NCBI GenBank assembly: GCA_030144725.1 | Contig: JASKMD010000031.1 | Coordinates: forward strand, 4,556,197 to 4,620,196 | Reading direction: 5' to 3' | Source: Haematococcus lacustris | Lineage: Eukaryota > Chlorophyta > Chlorophyceae > Chlamydomonadales > Haematococcaceae | Length of the DNA stretch: 64,000 nucleotides | In this document: positions 10,319 to 22,986 of the stretch, piece by piece | How the letters are laid out: each line of letters opens with the position of its first letter | How positions within the stretch are numbered: the first letter of the stretch is position 1 | Translations under genes and position numbers: made by a program | Notes under the pieces: model-generated | What the model was told of the DNA's origin: nothing | Databases searched by the model: none | The model's input: only the letters and a program-made list of their open reading frames with translations

Positions 10319-13300
10319 ACCATCAAGCACTTTAAGCAAGACAAAGATAGCTCGGCATGCCAGGTTTACTCCCTGAACAATGCTGCGGGACATGAATGGG
10401 TCACCATGCAAGACATAGACAATTTTCACGAGACCAGGCTCCCTCAACTAACTGACCACCTTGAGCGCGGCGCATGGCTGATGGCACGAGGCGTTGATGG
10501 CTATTCCGACGAAGTCATTGAAATGTACCTACGTACCCATTACGGACTTACAGTACAAAGCATTGCCCAACTCAACCAACCCAGTGATTGGTCCGCTGAT
10601 AATCTAGGGCACCTCGCTGGCCAGTACGGCACACACACGTTCTTGTGCAAAAAGTCAGGCCACAGCATGGCCATGAAGTGCATGTACGGCACATGGAACT
10701 TGTTGGACTCCTTGGAAACGACACCTACACCTCTCTTGCACATCCCTGCTGCAACCAAGCGGACTATGCACCAACTCTTTATCATCAAGCCCATCACCCG
10801 CTCACGAGAGCAGATACGCCGATGCGAGGACAAGGGCATCCATCACATCATCAGCCATGTGGAACAGACAGGCGACCATGATTCCAACCCAATAGCATCC
10901 GCCCCCGCGTACACCCCGACCCACCACCCCACACATATGTACATGGAAGGGCAATACGAAGAGTGTTGCCTAGTACACGCATTGAACATGGCCATGGGGA
11001 AGAAATACATAGACTACCACGCTGTCATCGACCACTGCAAGCAGTTAAAAGAGCACCTGCAACACCTTGCACAAAAAGCACGAGAAGAAGGATATGCTAT
11101 CCGAACCCTCACAACCGACCACATCTATAGCGAGAAAGGCAAGTTCTCCACCGACACACTGAACCACTACCTGTACCGCAAACACCATGAGGTACGCACA
11201 TACTTGCACCCAGCAACAACCTACCTACCAACCCACAGTATCACACCAGAAACAATCACCACAACCATCGCAAGCACCGGCGCGACAAACACGGATGCTG
11301 TCCTCTTACTATCGCACCACCATGCAACTGTCATCAAACATACGCAACATGGTTGGTACCAGCTGGACTCACTCAACCGGGGGCCAAAGCCACTTTCCAC
11401 ACCTAACGACTGGAGGCGCCTCCAAGGGAACCTGCTCACCATTTGCACAGGCAACGTGAAACACACAAGATTCATTAGAAGGGAGATCTGGATAGCGGAC
11501 CCGCTGGAGGCCACCACCACATCAGCGCTAGCAGCACACTTCCAAGACCACATCGACCCAATAGACCTGACCAAAGACAACACACCGGCAAGGGAGACCA
11601 CCGCCCCTTTGCACGTGACCACCGCTGAAAACAACTACACACTAAACAACAAGCGCAGACCTACGAAAGACACCACCCCACTACGTGAAGAACCTGCCCC
11701 GGCACGACAGCGCCAGGACACTCCCGAGGTCACCCTCCGCCCGCCGATACATCAGGGCCAGCCACGTATCAATCGATCCACCACGCCTCTCGATAATACC
11801 ACACGCCCATCCACTAAGCGGGTACGAGCCACCAAGGCACATCGCAACGACACGCACACACAAACCCTCATGTCCCAATACCTCTGCAAACCCACTACCG
11901 GAGCCCACACCACAAGGCTAAACCCCACCATAGCCGAGACACAACAAACCACGCCGGACAATGACCCTCGCATGAGCCAACACCACAGACCCCCAACCGG
12001 ACTGCCCCAAGCAACCCTCAACAGGCAACACATCACCCTCACAACCTTCAATGTCAGAGGCCTACACAGATCTAGAAACGAAGTCCTTAACCTGGTACAC
12101 AAACAAAGCCCGGACATCTTAATCCTCACAGAAACTATGACCCACCCCAAGAGCAACAACAATAGTTCTGGCTGGCTGAAGAGGGTTATGCCCAACTACA
12201 CCGTCCACCGTCACGAAGGCCATAGTGAGGTCCTCATTGGCATCAGACACGATCTAGCTATCCAGATGCAAGCCACCATGATGCCGCCGTGTACAGATGC
12301 GGATGTAAACACCCGATGCGTCATCCTAAACCTCCGCCAACGGCAAAGCGAGGAACTCACACTCGTCGCCACGTACTGGCCGTCAGGGAACAACGACGAC
12401 GCGATCCCGCTAAGGAAGAAGATGCAGGAGCACATACGGACTGCCACTGGACAACTGCCCGGCTCACTCATCCTGGCGGGAGATGTCAATGCCACGATGA
12501 AAGCAGAGGACCGCTCCGAACACACTGAATACCCACAAGACCACATGATGAGGGAGTTCGCCACAGAGATGCGCCTGTCCGAAGCTGATTCCGGCGACCG
12601 GGCCTGGACCTACCAGCAGCCACACTGCAACAGCCGCATCGACGCCATCCTGACGCGCGATGCGAGACACGGCCCTGGGCACCGCACGCATGTCGACACA
12701 CACGCGTACCTTAGTGACCACAGACCGCTCACCGCCACACTGACCACAACCAGACTGGGCATAGAACTAGCAGCCACACATAAACCCCTGAAACACAGCC
12801 ACACCATTCTCACCACCCCAATTACCAACAATGACAGGGAAGCCTACCGCCTGGCAGTGCAACAACCCAGCTCAGGCGCTCCACAACTACATGCACACCT
12901 GACAGCATACCTAGCTCCCATGTACACAGACGCTATCCACTTCCTGACCACACTAGACAAGGCCAACCCACAACAACCACAACGCCTAACACTAGTGGCA
13001 GGCCTCCCGGCTAGAGAAGCTGTCGACACCGCAGCCACCATGCTCACAACGCTCCTGGAAACCTGCAGAGGAACTGCCATGCAGACATGCAACACCAAGA
13101 CATTGACCAGAGGAGGCCAGCATTACCAACGCAGGAGCATGTGCAAGATCAGACTGGCACTAGGGAAAAAGCTCAAAACCACCAGAGAACTCAGCCGGAG
13201 GGCTAGAAGGTTATACAAACAAAACGGCGTCCACCCGTCTATCGATGACCTACTCCCAGAGACAGACACGACCAACGCGGAGGTAAGGGAGGCGGTGCAA

Positions 13301-14325
13301 GCACGCCAGGGCGACGGTACAACCGAAAACTACGTGCAAGCCGCGCTCGCCCAGCTGACCAACTCCTACCGCGACCAAATCCACAAACTAGATGACGACG
13401 ACTCCGCACTGGCCATTGCAAAGGCGCGTCTCAGAATGCAACACCTCATCAGCACCCAACCCAAAAAAGCCAACAAATACATACTACGCCCTTCTCGCAC
13501 CGACCACAAAGGACTGCAGGCACTAGCCGACCCCGATACCAAGAACATCTGCACCGCCCCGGCCGACCTCAACCGAATTATCACCACCGCCTACAGACAA
13601 AAGCTCACGCCGCCGACTCCCAAAACCGGTCACTACACTAGCACACAGACCAGAAACTATCCCTGGACCCGCCCCAAAGCCGACGACCCCTTCACGTTGC
13701 ACACCTGCCAAAATGTACACTGGATGCACACAGCCATCATGGACAAAGCAGGATTTCAAGAATGCATCAGCAAACTGTCAGGTGGCAAAGCACCTGGCCC
13801 AGACGGCATTGAAAACGAGATCATCAAGATGCTGCCATGGGAGATGAGGGACACCATTCACCAGCTGTTTATCGTTATGTGGGCCACTGGCTGCACACCC
13901 ACAGCATGGAAAGCCAGTGACACCTGCCTGCTATACAAAGACAAGGGCCAGGAAACAGACCTTAACGCCTACAGACCTGTGGGGCTGGCCAACACCATCT
14001 ACAAACTCTGGACCAGCCTCATAACTAGGGCGCTGTGCGAGTATGCTGAAGCTAATGGGATGCTAAGTAACTGCCAAGCAGGCTTCCGCTCTCACAGGGA
14101 CACCACACAACAGCTCCAGATGTTAGTCATGGCCCTCGAAGACGCCAAGCTAGCCAAAGTAGATATATATGCGCTCCTGGTCGACTTCACTAGTGCCTTT
14201 AACACCACTTGTCAAGACAAACTGCTATGGATTATGCATGACTTAGGCTTTCCCACCGACGCTACAGATGCGGTGCGGGACCTCTACACGGGGGCAACGA
14301 CACGCTTCAACACTCCCTACGGCCC

Positions 14326-17300
14326 CACCGACCCGCTGTAGACCGGGGCACCATCCAAGGCGACTCCCTATCACCTTTCTTATTCCTCATCTACATCGAA
14401 CCCCTACTGCGTTGGCTCCAAGTAGGAGCGCGGGGGTACAAATTCACATCCGATACAACCGACAGCGCCGGGCGATTTACAATCGGCAGCATCGACTACG
14501 CAGACGACATCGCTATCCTATGCAACTCAATCAGCAATCTACGTTGCCAGGCCGACAAGCTCTCCGCCTACTCGGACTGGGGCCACCTCATCATATCCCA
14601 CAGCAAAACCATCGCCACAGCGGCGCTCCACAAAGCGCACCAATCCGGCAGATGCAGCACTACGGCAGAAGCGGAAAAGCAAGCGCGTAGAGAACTGCAA
14701 GCCGTAAAGCTGCAAGGGAAGCCCGTCACCTACCTCCAACCGACTGCCCCCTTCACTTACCTAGGTGTCCTACTTACCATGACGCTCAACTGGAAACCAC
14801 AACACATAGCCATGGTGTCCCAACTGAGACAGAAGTTAGAAAGACTACGACGCTCGTTTGCCAGCGCGAGACAAGCCATCCACATCATCAAAACAGCCAT
14901 CATCCCCAGTCTGACTTACAGCTTCTGCGTGGTCCCATGCACACCAGGAGATCTAGACCTCTACGACAGAGCAATCAACCAATGTGTTAAGAAAAAACTC
15001 AGACTCCCACTAGGCACAACCAATGCCGTCGTCAGGGAGGACATCGACAAGCTCGGCCTGGGCATCAGCTCAACAGCCAAAGAGTACCATTCCAGAAACA
15101 CTACAGCCCTCTTACACAGTCTCCAGTCCACAGACACCATACATGCCCACATAACCAGAAGCATACTACACAAACAGATCACCTGGCTCTACGCTCAAGC
15201 TGCCAAGCATGGACACCGCATTCTCATTATGCTACAACACACCCTACGCGCCAGACAACTCCTGCATGCTACCACGGCGCAACTCACTGCCACTCAGGAA
15301 GGACAAGACCTCTACCCTAAGGAAACCAAACTACTTGGACAACTCATCACACAGAATACTAGCCCCCTTCCACTTGACATAGTTGGTGCCTGCATGACGT
15401 GCCTCAAAAGCCTGGGCATCCGACATGCCACAGAGCTCCAACACACCATCGCTGGCAGCACCTACATCATCTCAGGAAAGATGCTTAAAGAACGCTTCCA
15501 CAACAAGGTCAAACAAAAACACTATATCGCCCTCAACAGACTAACGACCATGGCGACCCAGGACAGATGCCCAACCACAACAGAAGCGAAAGACATCGCA
15601 GCCAAACGAGACACCACCTCCGACCTGCCCGCTGCGCAAAGACTAATTAAACCATGGGCCGCGGGCTTGACGGAGCTTGCACCAACCGACGTCGAAGAAG
15701 ACACAAAGCACCGCTACGCTGATATCAGGGCGTATGTGATTGCCAAGAAGCCCACATCGGGAACACAACCGCCCAACCCGACGCACGTGACCGAACATGC
15801 AACACAACCGCCCGCAGCCCAGGAGGCCATCAAGAGCAACTCCCGGCTGCTAAGACGAGAGAACAAAGAAGCACAATCGCCCCCAACGAAGCCCACCCGA
15901 CCCAAGGCGGGCACGAAACGGAACACTGAGGGCAGACAGATCCAAACTATCCCGAAGGATATCGTGCGCATAGTAGGCCTTGACCTTCCAGGGCTCTCCA
16001 GCTGGAAGGTGGATAAAGCCTGCCGATGTAAACCCAAGGACCTAGGCAGTATACTAGGGGCCATGTACGGCCACCAAGAGGCCATTACCAGCATTGAGGG
16101 CTGGCAATGGGACGGCATCAACAAGGAAAACTACTACAAGGTGCATTGGAAGCCCACAGTCATAGATAGATGGGCATTACCACTATGTGCAGAAGAAGGC
16201 TATACACCCACACACATAGAACCCATCAGCAGGGAAGAGGCTAAAAACGTATGCACATGTGAGCTATGCTGGCTACCAAGAGGAGACAGCCCAATGTGCC
16301 ACAACTGCAAGAGGGCCTACCACTCAGCCTGCCTTGAGGAAGCCCTCCTGTCGGGACACAAGGAACCAAGCCACTGGCTGTGCCCAATATGCAAGTTTGG
16401 CAGCAACGAGTTTAAAGCGACTATGCGTCTATCAGCGCACTCGGACCTTATACGAGTTCACTGGCGCCCCACCCTCGAACCGGCACCTCTCATCACGGCA
16501 CACCTGGACTACCTGGCGCGACGCAGCGACTATGAAGAGGAAAACAAGAGGATACAAGAAGCTAGATACGCGCGGCCTGACACACAGCTGCCAACACACA
16601 CCCGGCAGGGACTACCGGACCCGCACACCTGGCTGCCCCGGTGCACCAACCTTCACTCGAAGGCCACCTTCCACACGTACCCCATTAACCCGCAGACGGA
16701 CATCGTCGGGACGGGCAGATGCGAAACCTTCCTCCAACTGCACCCCCACATGACCACCCCCGCGATGAACGTAAGCACGGGGGAGCCCATCATGCCCAAA
16801 CACGACCTAGTGCAACACGTAACGGTTCACGACGAGTCAGGCCGCACAGCAGGCCTCCTGACCAAACAGCAACACCAACACCTACACGCTTGGTTACAAC
16901 ACACACCACACACACGCAACCTGGCCACAGAACTGGTGGCCCTCCTAAGGAGACAAGACACACAGAGCAGCCGCCACCCCATGAGACTGGCACAAGACAA
17001 AGCCCTCACCACCCTGCACACCACACGATCCTTTACAAGTACCGTCCAAAGGTGGGCGGACCCACTCACAGTTCGACCAGAAACTACTACCTACTGGAGC
17101 CCCGACATCAATGACACCGCCTTTGGGGCACACCACAATTGCCTACTCGTACGTCACACTGGGCTGTCCACATGGAACGTACCAGCTGATGATGCGGTGG
17201 CCCTGAAATGCGTAAACCATGCTATACACTCAGCACACCAGGAGGAGGCCATGGCCACCATCATGTTGATCCCTGGTAAAAAGGGGATCTCTTACCCCAA

Positions 17301-17631
17301 GTACATTGACACCTTGAGACGGTACCCAGAGTACTGCCAGCACCTGGCCAGCATACCTCTCACCAATACCAACTGCTCCAAACTTGGCAAACACGCCACC
17401 CTCCTCGTCTACGTCATATGGAATGAGGCAGGGCAACTACTCACCACCAAAGGCAACCCGCAAGGATGGATGGCTAGCACAGCCACTGCCCTACATCCGG
17501 ACCGGGAGACACACCCTTTCCATCACAGACCCAGTAACCAAAAACAGCCAGCCACCCTCCCCAGTGGCCACAAACAGCACCTCCGCCTCCCGCTGGACAG
17601 GGCCCTACCTACGCCGGGGCACTCACGCAAC
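14326..17631 (+). pseudogene. LINE polyprotein, RT C-terminal half, thumb and PHD finger
   Basis: This frame is shifted by one base from the upstream part. It starts with AVDRGTIQGDSLSPFLF and carries the catalytic YADD box (14497-14508), then a thumb/connection region. At about 16249-16410 a PHD-type zinc finger is visible (CTCELCW...MCHNCKRAYHSACL...SHWLCPIC), giving the C4HC3 pattern typical of histone-tail readers. The segment after it, up to 17631, has no domain I recognise. The frame is cut at 17631 by the CACTA element and continues at 35623. ATG 14779 is internal, not a true start. Confidence 0.88.
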
Positions 17632-17900
17632 CACTCGTGCAAATTAAGGGCTGGCTGGCTTGAAAAACTTGAGAGTTCAGGTCTGAAACTTGGCATGTAG
17701 GTTGCTGAGACCTAGGGGAGGTCAAGACTCTCTTGGGCCAAAGTGTAATTCTCACTCGGTGTCGAGTTGCTGGACCAGGTGTGGGGCTGTGACCCTGATT
17801 TTGGCTAAGGGAGTTGGCACCGAGTGATCAAAGTGTCTTTTCATGAAATGTGAGTTTGAGAGGTTGTAGAGGGTGGTTACAGCTGCCCAACCTAGTAGGT
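17632..17900 (+). repeat. Left terminal region of the CACTA element
   Basis: Starts CACTCGTGCAAATTAAGG. The next ~270 bp (GAGAGTTCAGGTCTGAAACT, CTCTCTTGGGCCAAAGTGTA) recur at 38472-38760 and, inverted, at about 51720-52007. Diverged copies lie at 40428-40690, 50380-50520 and 52180-52356. The left terminus is therefore shared by several elements in the window. Confidence 0.85.
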
Positions 17901-17937
17901 AGCATGCAAAAAGTCCCAACAAGGAATGAGTTATGGC

Positions 17938-18915
17938 CCGTGTCCTAGGACCCTGCGCAGGGTCCTAGCGTCACCATGGTCGTAGGACCCTGCGCAGGGT
18001 CCTGGCGACCCTGCGCAGGGTCCTACTGACCCTATGAGTCAAGAGTTTTCCAGGTTTTGTTCTGACCCTGTGTGCCAGGACCTTGTCAGGCTTCCCGCAG
18101 ACCCTTTGCTAGGTCCTGTCGTTTCTGTTTGGTATCCTCCCGACTCTGTGTGCCAGGACCCTGCGCAGGGTCCTACGACCATGGTGACGCTAGGACCCTG
18201 CGCAGGGTCCTACAAACCCTGCGCAGGGTCCTGCTGACCCTGTGTGCCAGGACCCTGCGCAGGGTCCTACGACCATGGTGACGCTAGGACCCTGCGCAGG
18301 GTCCTACAGACCCTGCGCAGGGTCCTGCTGACCCTGTGTGCCAGGACCCTGCTCAGGGTCCTACGATCATGGATAGAATTAGAACTAAATATTAGAACAA
18401 CTATTTTGTAGTTTATTTTAACATTACATGTATTTAATATTTAAAAGGCGCTAGGACCCTGCACAGGGTCCTGAAAACCCTGCGCAGGGTCCTGGTGACC
18501 CTGCGCAGGGTCCTGCTGACCCTGTGTGCCAGGACCCTGCGCAGGGTCCTACGACCATGGTGACGCTTGGACCCGGCGCAGGGTCCTGCTGACCCTGTGC
18601 AGGGTCCTGAAAACCCTGTGCAGGGTTCTGCTGACCCTGTGTGCCAGGACCCTGCGCAGGGTCCTACGACCATGGTGACGCTAAGACCCGGTGCAGGGTC
18701 CTGTGAGCCCTGTGCAGGGTCCTGAAAACCCTGTGCAGGGTCCTGCTGACATTGTGCTAGGACCCTGCACTGGGTTCTACGACCAGGGTGACGCTAAGAC
18801 CCTGCGCAGGGTTTTAGCGACCCTGCGCAGGGTCCTGAAAACCCTGCGCAGGGTCCTGGGACCGTGTGATGTATCATCTTACCCCGTGTGCTAAGACCCT
18901 GTGTAGTGTCCTGGT
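17938..18915. repeat. Left subterminal palindrome array
   Basis: About twenty copies or near-copies of GGACCCTGCGCAGGGTCC, which is its own reverse complement, separated by short linkers such as TACGACCATGGTGACGCTA and GCTGACCCTGTGTGCCA. Some copies have GCAC or GTGC in the core. An AT-rich island interrupts the array at about 18370-18445. Likely binding sites for an element-encoded protein, by analogy with TnpA sites of CACTA elements (inference). Confidence 0.85.
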
Positions 18916-19048
18916 GGCACTGTGACGCATTCTACATACTGTGTGTCCGGGCATGTTAGGCATTATAACTTAAGCCATGAAGTCCTCATCAGTGTCTTTG
19001 CAATATACATGCATGCGCGTTGCCACCTCAACCATGCTGACTGTTTGT

Positions 19049-22000
19049 TCAGATCCCATCAGAAGGCTCATATGGCTCCGTGTCAGGCACCATCCTGCCA
19101 GCCTGCCCCCTCCTGTTCCATTCCCCTGTCTGGGGTGTGATGGTCCCTCCCTGTGTTGGCTGGAAGAGACCTTCGAACACTGCGCCAAGCTGGGACATAT
19201 TGACTGTAGTGTTGTCTGCTGGCTGGCCTGTCTTGCCAAAGCCATACAGCCTGGCGCCGCATGAGTCTGGCCTGCCCGCTGTCCCTGCATGCACGGTGTT
19301 GCCTCGGAACAGCACCAGCTGGCCCGCCTTCACCTTTACGAGGGTGCCCTCCCTCAACAGTGCGTGGGTGGCTATGGCTGTCAGGCTATGCAAGTCCGGC
19401 TGGCCGTTCTTGTAGTATGGCGCTGCTTGCTCCATGAGCAAGTGGCTGTACATGTAGGCAACCAAGTCGAAATCCTGGCATGCCAACAGGAAGACAAAGC
19501 CGTCGTCCAGGCCCGACGCCATTGGTTTGAAGTCAGTGTGGGGTGCCTGGGGAGGGGCTGCATGGTGCGCTGGCTCAATGAGCATTTCTTGCTCATCTCC
19601 CTCTCCAACCATCTTTCTCTTGTTGGCTGGGTCGTTGATGATGGTTGCCAAGGCGTTGATAGGCCTGTTTAGCAGCTTCACCAAGACAGGTAGCAAGCGC
19701 GTGAAGTACTTTGTCAGGACTGCTTTGTGCTTCTGTACCTGCATGTAACACACATGTGAATGTGCTTATTACAAGATGTATGCTGGTTTTCAATTGTTGC
19801 TGTGTGCTAACTACAGAAATCTGGTCACGCTCACCTCGGCTTTCTGCTCATCCGTCAGTTGGTCGTTGATAGCTTTGGTGTCAGCGTTGTTGAGGGTTTT
19901 GAAGGTCAGGTCCAGCTTGCCTGAGGGTGACTTGGCCAACAGCACCTGCAGCCTCTGACCTGTGCCATACTGCGTGATGTACTCCGTGCGTTGCTGCGGG
20001 GTTTGCTGAGGCCGCACTGAGCTGAAAATCAAGCTGCAGTACACCCGGGTTATGTAGATGATGGCCACCACCACCTCCAACCCAGGAAGGACATTCTGTG
20101 GCAGCTGATACACTGTCAGCCCTGCGGCCAGCGCTTCGTTCCTGCATGGAGCCTCCTGGCCTTGCTTGAAGACCTTGCCAGGGTATGCCTTGTACGTTGG
20201 CTGCTGAAACACTTTGCCCTGCACGTGCATAAGGTGTGAATTCTTTGTGTGTTATGTTGCTGCTGCTGCACATTTGTTGCCATTAACGCACCCGCATGTT
20301 CATGGGGAAGTTCCAAGCTTGTACTGGCTGGAGGAAGACTTCTGTGCCATCCTGCATGTACGCAACGTAGGTTTATGTGATTGCCTGGTGGATTATAACA
20401 TCTTGTCGACCGTGAATGCCGATGAATATTGTAGGTGCTTAAGACCCTGTGCAGGGTTCTGGTAACCCTGTGTAGGGTCCTAGCGACCCTGTGCTGGGTC
20501 CTGGTGACCATGTGCTGGGTCCTGGTGACCCTGTGCTGGGTCCTGGTGACCCTGCGCAGGGTCCTGGTGACCCTGCGCAGGGTCCTGGTGACCCTGCGCA
20601 GGGTCCTGGTGACCATGTGCTGGGTCCTGGTGACCCTGAGCTGGGTCCTGGTGACCCTGCGCAGGGTCCTGGTGACCCTGCGCAGGGTCCTGGTGACCCT
20701 GTGCAGGGTCCTGGTGCCTTGTTGCTGTGTCCTAATATCCCCAATCACTACCGCGTATATGACACCACCAACATTCACCTGTGGTTTGGATGTGCCTGCT
20801 GTACCTGTCGCCATCATGCTGATCATTGCCTGCGATCCAAGTAGTAGAAGCAAGCACTTTATCCACTGTTATTATTCAATTTATGCTTTTATTGTTACCT
20901 TGAGGTTTTGGAGCTCTTGTTCCAGCTCATGGATCTTCTCCTTTGTCTCTTCTTGCGGTTGTGCCTGCAATACACACGCATCATATGTATACGTGAAACG
21001 TATGTACACTCATTAATTGTCTGCATTTGCCATTACGGTTCTTCTCACATACGTATGTTATAGCCTGCGATTCATGGCAAATGTACATGATCATGGCCCG
21101 TGAACAAATGCTTGTAATGTGTGACCTGTACCAAAGCATGCAAAACAGGCGTACCAAAGCACGACATTCACGTCACGCCATAAATAGGCCCATTGCCTTT
21201 TTGCACCTGCGTCTCAGAGGTTTGCTCTGGTCTCCTCTTCTTTGCAGCTGAAGACAAGCCAGCCTCAACATGCTGTCTAGCCGCATTTGCCCCTGCTCCT
21301 GCTGCTGACCCCTCAGGTGTTGCTGCTACCCTGGTAGTACCTGCAGATGTGGGCCATTCTGCAGCTGGCCCTGATGTCTGCTGCTGCTGCCGCTGCTGCT
21401 GCTGCTGCTGCTGCCCCTGCCCTTCTTGCTGCCCCTGCCCCTGCCACTGAGGCTGTTGGTGCTGTCCCTGCCGCTCCTGCTGCTGCTGCTGCTGCTGCTG
21501 CTGTTTCTGTTGCTGCTGCACCTGCTGCACCTGCTGCCCCTGCCTTTGTCCTTGCCTCTGGCCTTGCTCTTGCTGCTCCTGCTGCAGCGTCTGCAATTGC
21601 TGTTGAGTGGATGTTGCCGAAGCAACCTGTGAGATGCCCTGTTGGCTTGACGGTGCGTCTGGAGCCATCCTTAGCCAAAGGTCCTTGCATGCGTGCCTCA
21701 GCTGCAGGTACTCTTCAGGCAGGTCCTGGTTGACTTTGGCTGCAGGCGTGCAGCCAGCATGACATTCAGGCTGGTTAGTAGGTATACTCATGAGTATGTC
21801 GTATGGATGCAGGTAAGGCAAGTACTATGCGCATTTGCTAGGCAAGTACTATTGGCTACTGTACTGGGGTGCGCTTGCTTGTTAGCATGGCCCTCCCTTG
21901 ATACCTTTGCAGTACATTGCCTGCAGGTCCACGAACTTCTGCTGTGCTGCTAGCCATTTTGTGGCGAAGAATGCTTGCAAGCCCTGCCACTGTGCTCGTT

Positions 22001-22440
22001 TGCCATGGATCGTTGGATATGATGTTTCTTCCCATGACCTGTGAAACAAGTGACTGGGTTAAACAATTGTAACATTCTCATCATCAGGGCTGGCGTGCAT
22101 CCTACATGTGGACAAACTGAAATAGCTCGTCTGAAGTCATGCTGACATTGTGCCTGGTGTCCTGGCTCAACGCCACTCCAGCTGCTATGAGTTTGACCCG
22201 CTCTGACATGGGGGCCAATGCCGTCGCTTCCTGCATGCCATTTATTGGATGGTTTGATTCTTCTACATCCCGCAACATCATTCGCTGTAAGTGCTGACGC
22301 ACTTGGTTCGGCACGGCGAATCGAGGCCAAAAGATTGGCATGACTCGCTTCATCGCCTCAGTAGCTGGCTCCATTGGCTCTGTTGTGGTGTAAAGTATTT
22401 CGTTATGTAGCGATTCGAAGTATGTCCGATTTGGTGTGGT
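19049..22440 (-). CDS. Multi-exon gene ending in a putative 2OG-Fe(II) oxygenase domain
   Basis: Exons recognised on the minus strand: about 22440-22107 (NRTYFESLHNEIL..., ending FQFVHM), 22037-21915 (WEETSYPTIHGKRAQWQGLQ), 21746-21204 (Gln-rich), 20968-20900 (coiled-coil-like), about 20373-20287, 20218-19835, and 19738-19049. The 96-bp intron 19739-19834 has clear GT-AG ends. The last exon has HTD (about 19532-19540), GQLVLFRGNTVHAG (about 19285-19320) and an Arg 13 residues later (GARLYGFG). This is the HxD...H...R pattern of the double-stranded beta-helix of Fe(II)/2-oxoglutarate dioxygenases. The substrate is unknown. The N-terminus and one exon junction near 21746 are unresolved. It lies inside the CACTA element, so it is cargo or a transposition accessory. 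Confidence 0.5.
20440..20725. repeat. Palindrome array inside an intron of the oxygenase gene
   Basis: Around fifteen short units, CCTGGTGACCCTGCGCAGGGT and variants with GTGCTGGG, between exons at about 20373 and 20900. Confidence 0.85.
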
Positions 22441-22599
22441 TACTGCATGCACTGTATTGAATTCTCACGGTCTAGTCTAGGCATTGAAAGGTGGGAGACA
22501 GTGGGGCAGTTTTCTTGTTACACCAGGCCCAGGGGCATCTATTTGACTGCCTCCTTGAATGTAAGGTGCCGATCAGTGGCCCGAAGCCTCTATCAGGGC

Positions 22600-22986
22600 A
22601 TTCAATATGGATGGCCCTGCGTACATACAACCCCGTGGAGAAGAGAGGGTCATTGTGAACTGCACTTACCCAGATGCTGCAAACAATGACACCTATTCCT
22701 CAGCTACCACACGCTCGCATGCACCCTTACAATGCACAATGTCTATCCTCACAGCCCTAGGTGCCATGCTCCTAAACAAGACCTGTAGCCACTCCAACCT
22801 TGGCCCCACACTGCCTCCTATGAGCCTGACACGGGCACACTGCTGTAGCAATGGCACCAAGGCGTTCATCGCAGTGCAATGTAGCAATGGCACCGGATGT
22901 CGTGTTGCATCAATCCCAGGTGCACTCCTCGGCTGCTGCCACGAACGACAAGTGCTGCTCAGCCCCTGATGCCTGTAGCAGGGCAT
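22600..22986 (-). pseudogene. Duplicated C-terminal fragment of the F-box-like gene
   Basis: The minus-strand frame contains MNALVPLLQQCARVRLIGGS and VGPRLEWLQVLFRSMAPRAV, nearly the same as the C-terminal region of the neighbouring gene at 22910-24220. The DNA at about 22600-22960 aligns with about 22980-23300, so this is a partial tandem duplication of roughly 380 bp. No start or F-box part is present. Confidence 0.7.

Larger units (their letters stand above)
8009..14341 (+). pseudogene. LINE polyprotein, N-terminal part to mid-RT
   Basis: 2110 codons from ATG 8009. A second ATG at 8063 precedes a hydrophobic stretch (RRWLIVLCVVLCLFCAG) that could be a signal or anchor. Residues about 167-575 are eleven 38-residue repeats. 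The 2A peptide is at residues 756-770. The first Josephin-like domain has CQVYSLNN near residue 783 and HSMAMK...TWNLLDSL near 885. The second has CCLVHALN near 985 and HHHATVIK...WYQLDSL near 1105. The APE endonuclease spans about 1342-1585 (TFNVRG, TETMTH, AGDVNA, SRIDAIL, SDHRPL). RT starts near 1910 (GGKAPGPDGI, AYRPVGL, QAGFRSHRDT, LLVDFTSAFN). The TAG at 14339 follows a one-base frameshift between about 14320 and 14332, and the next RT motif continues in the other frame. Confidence 0.88.
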
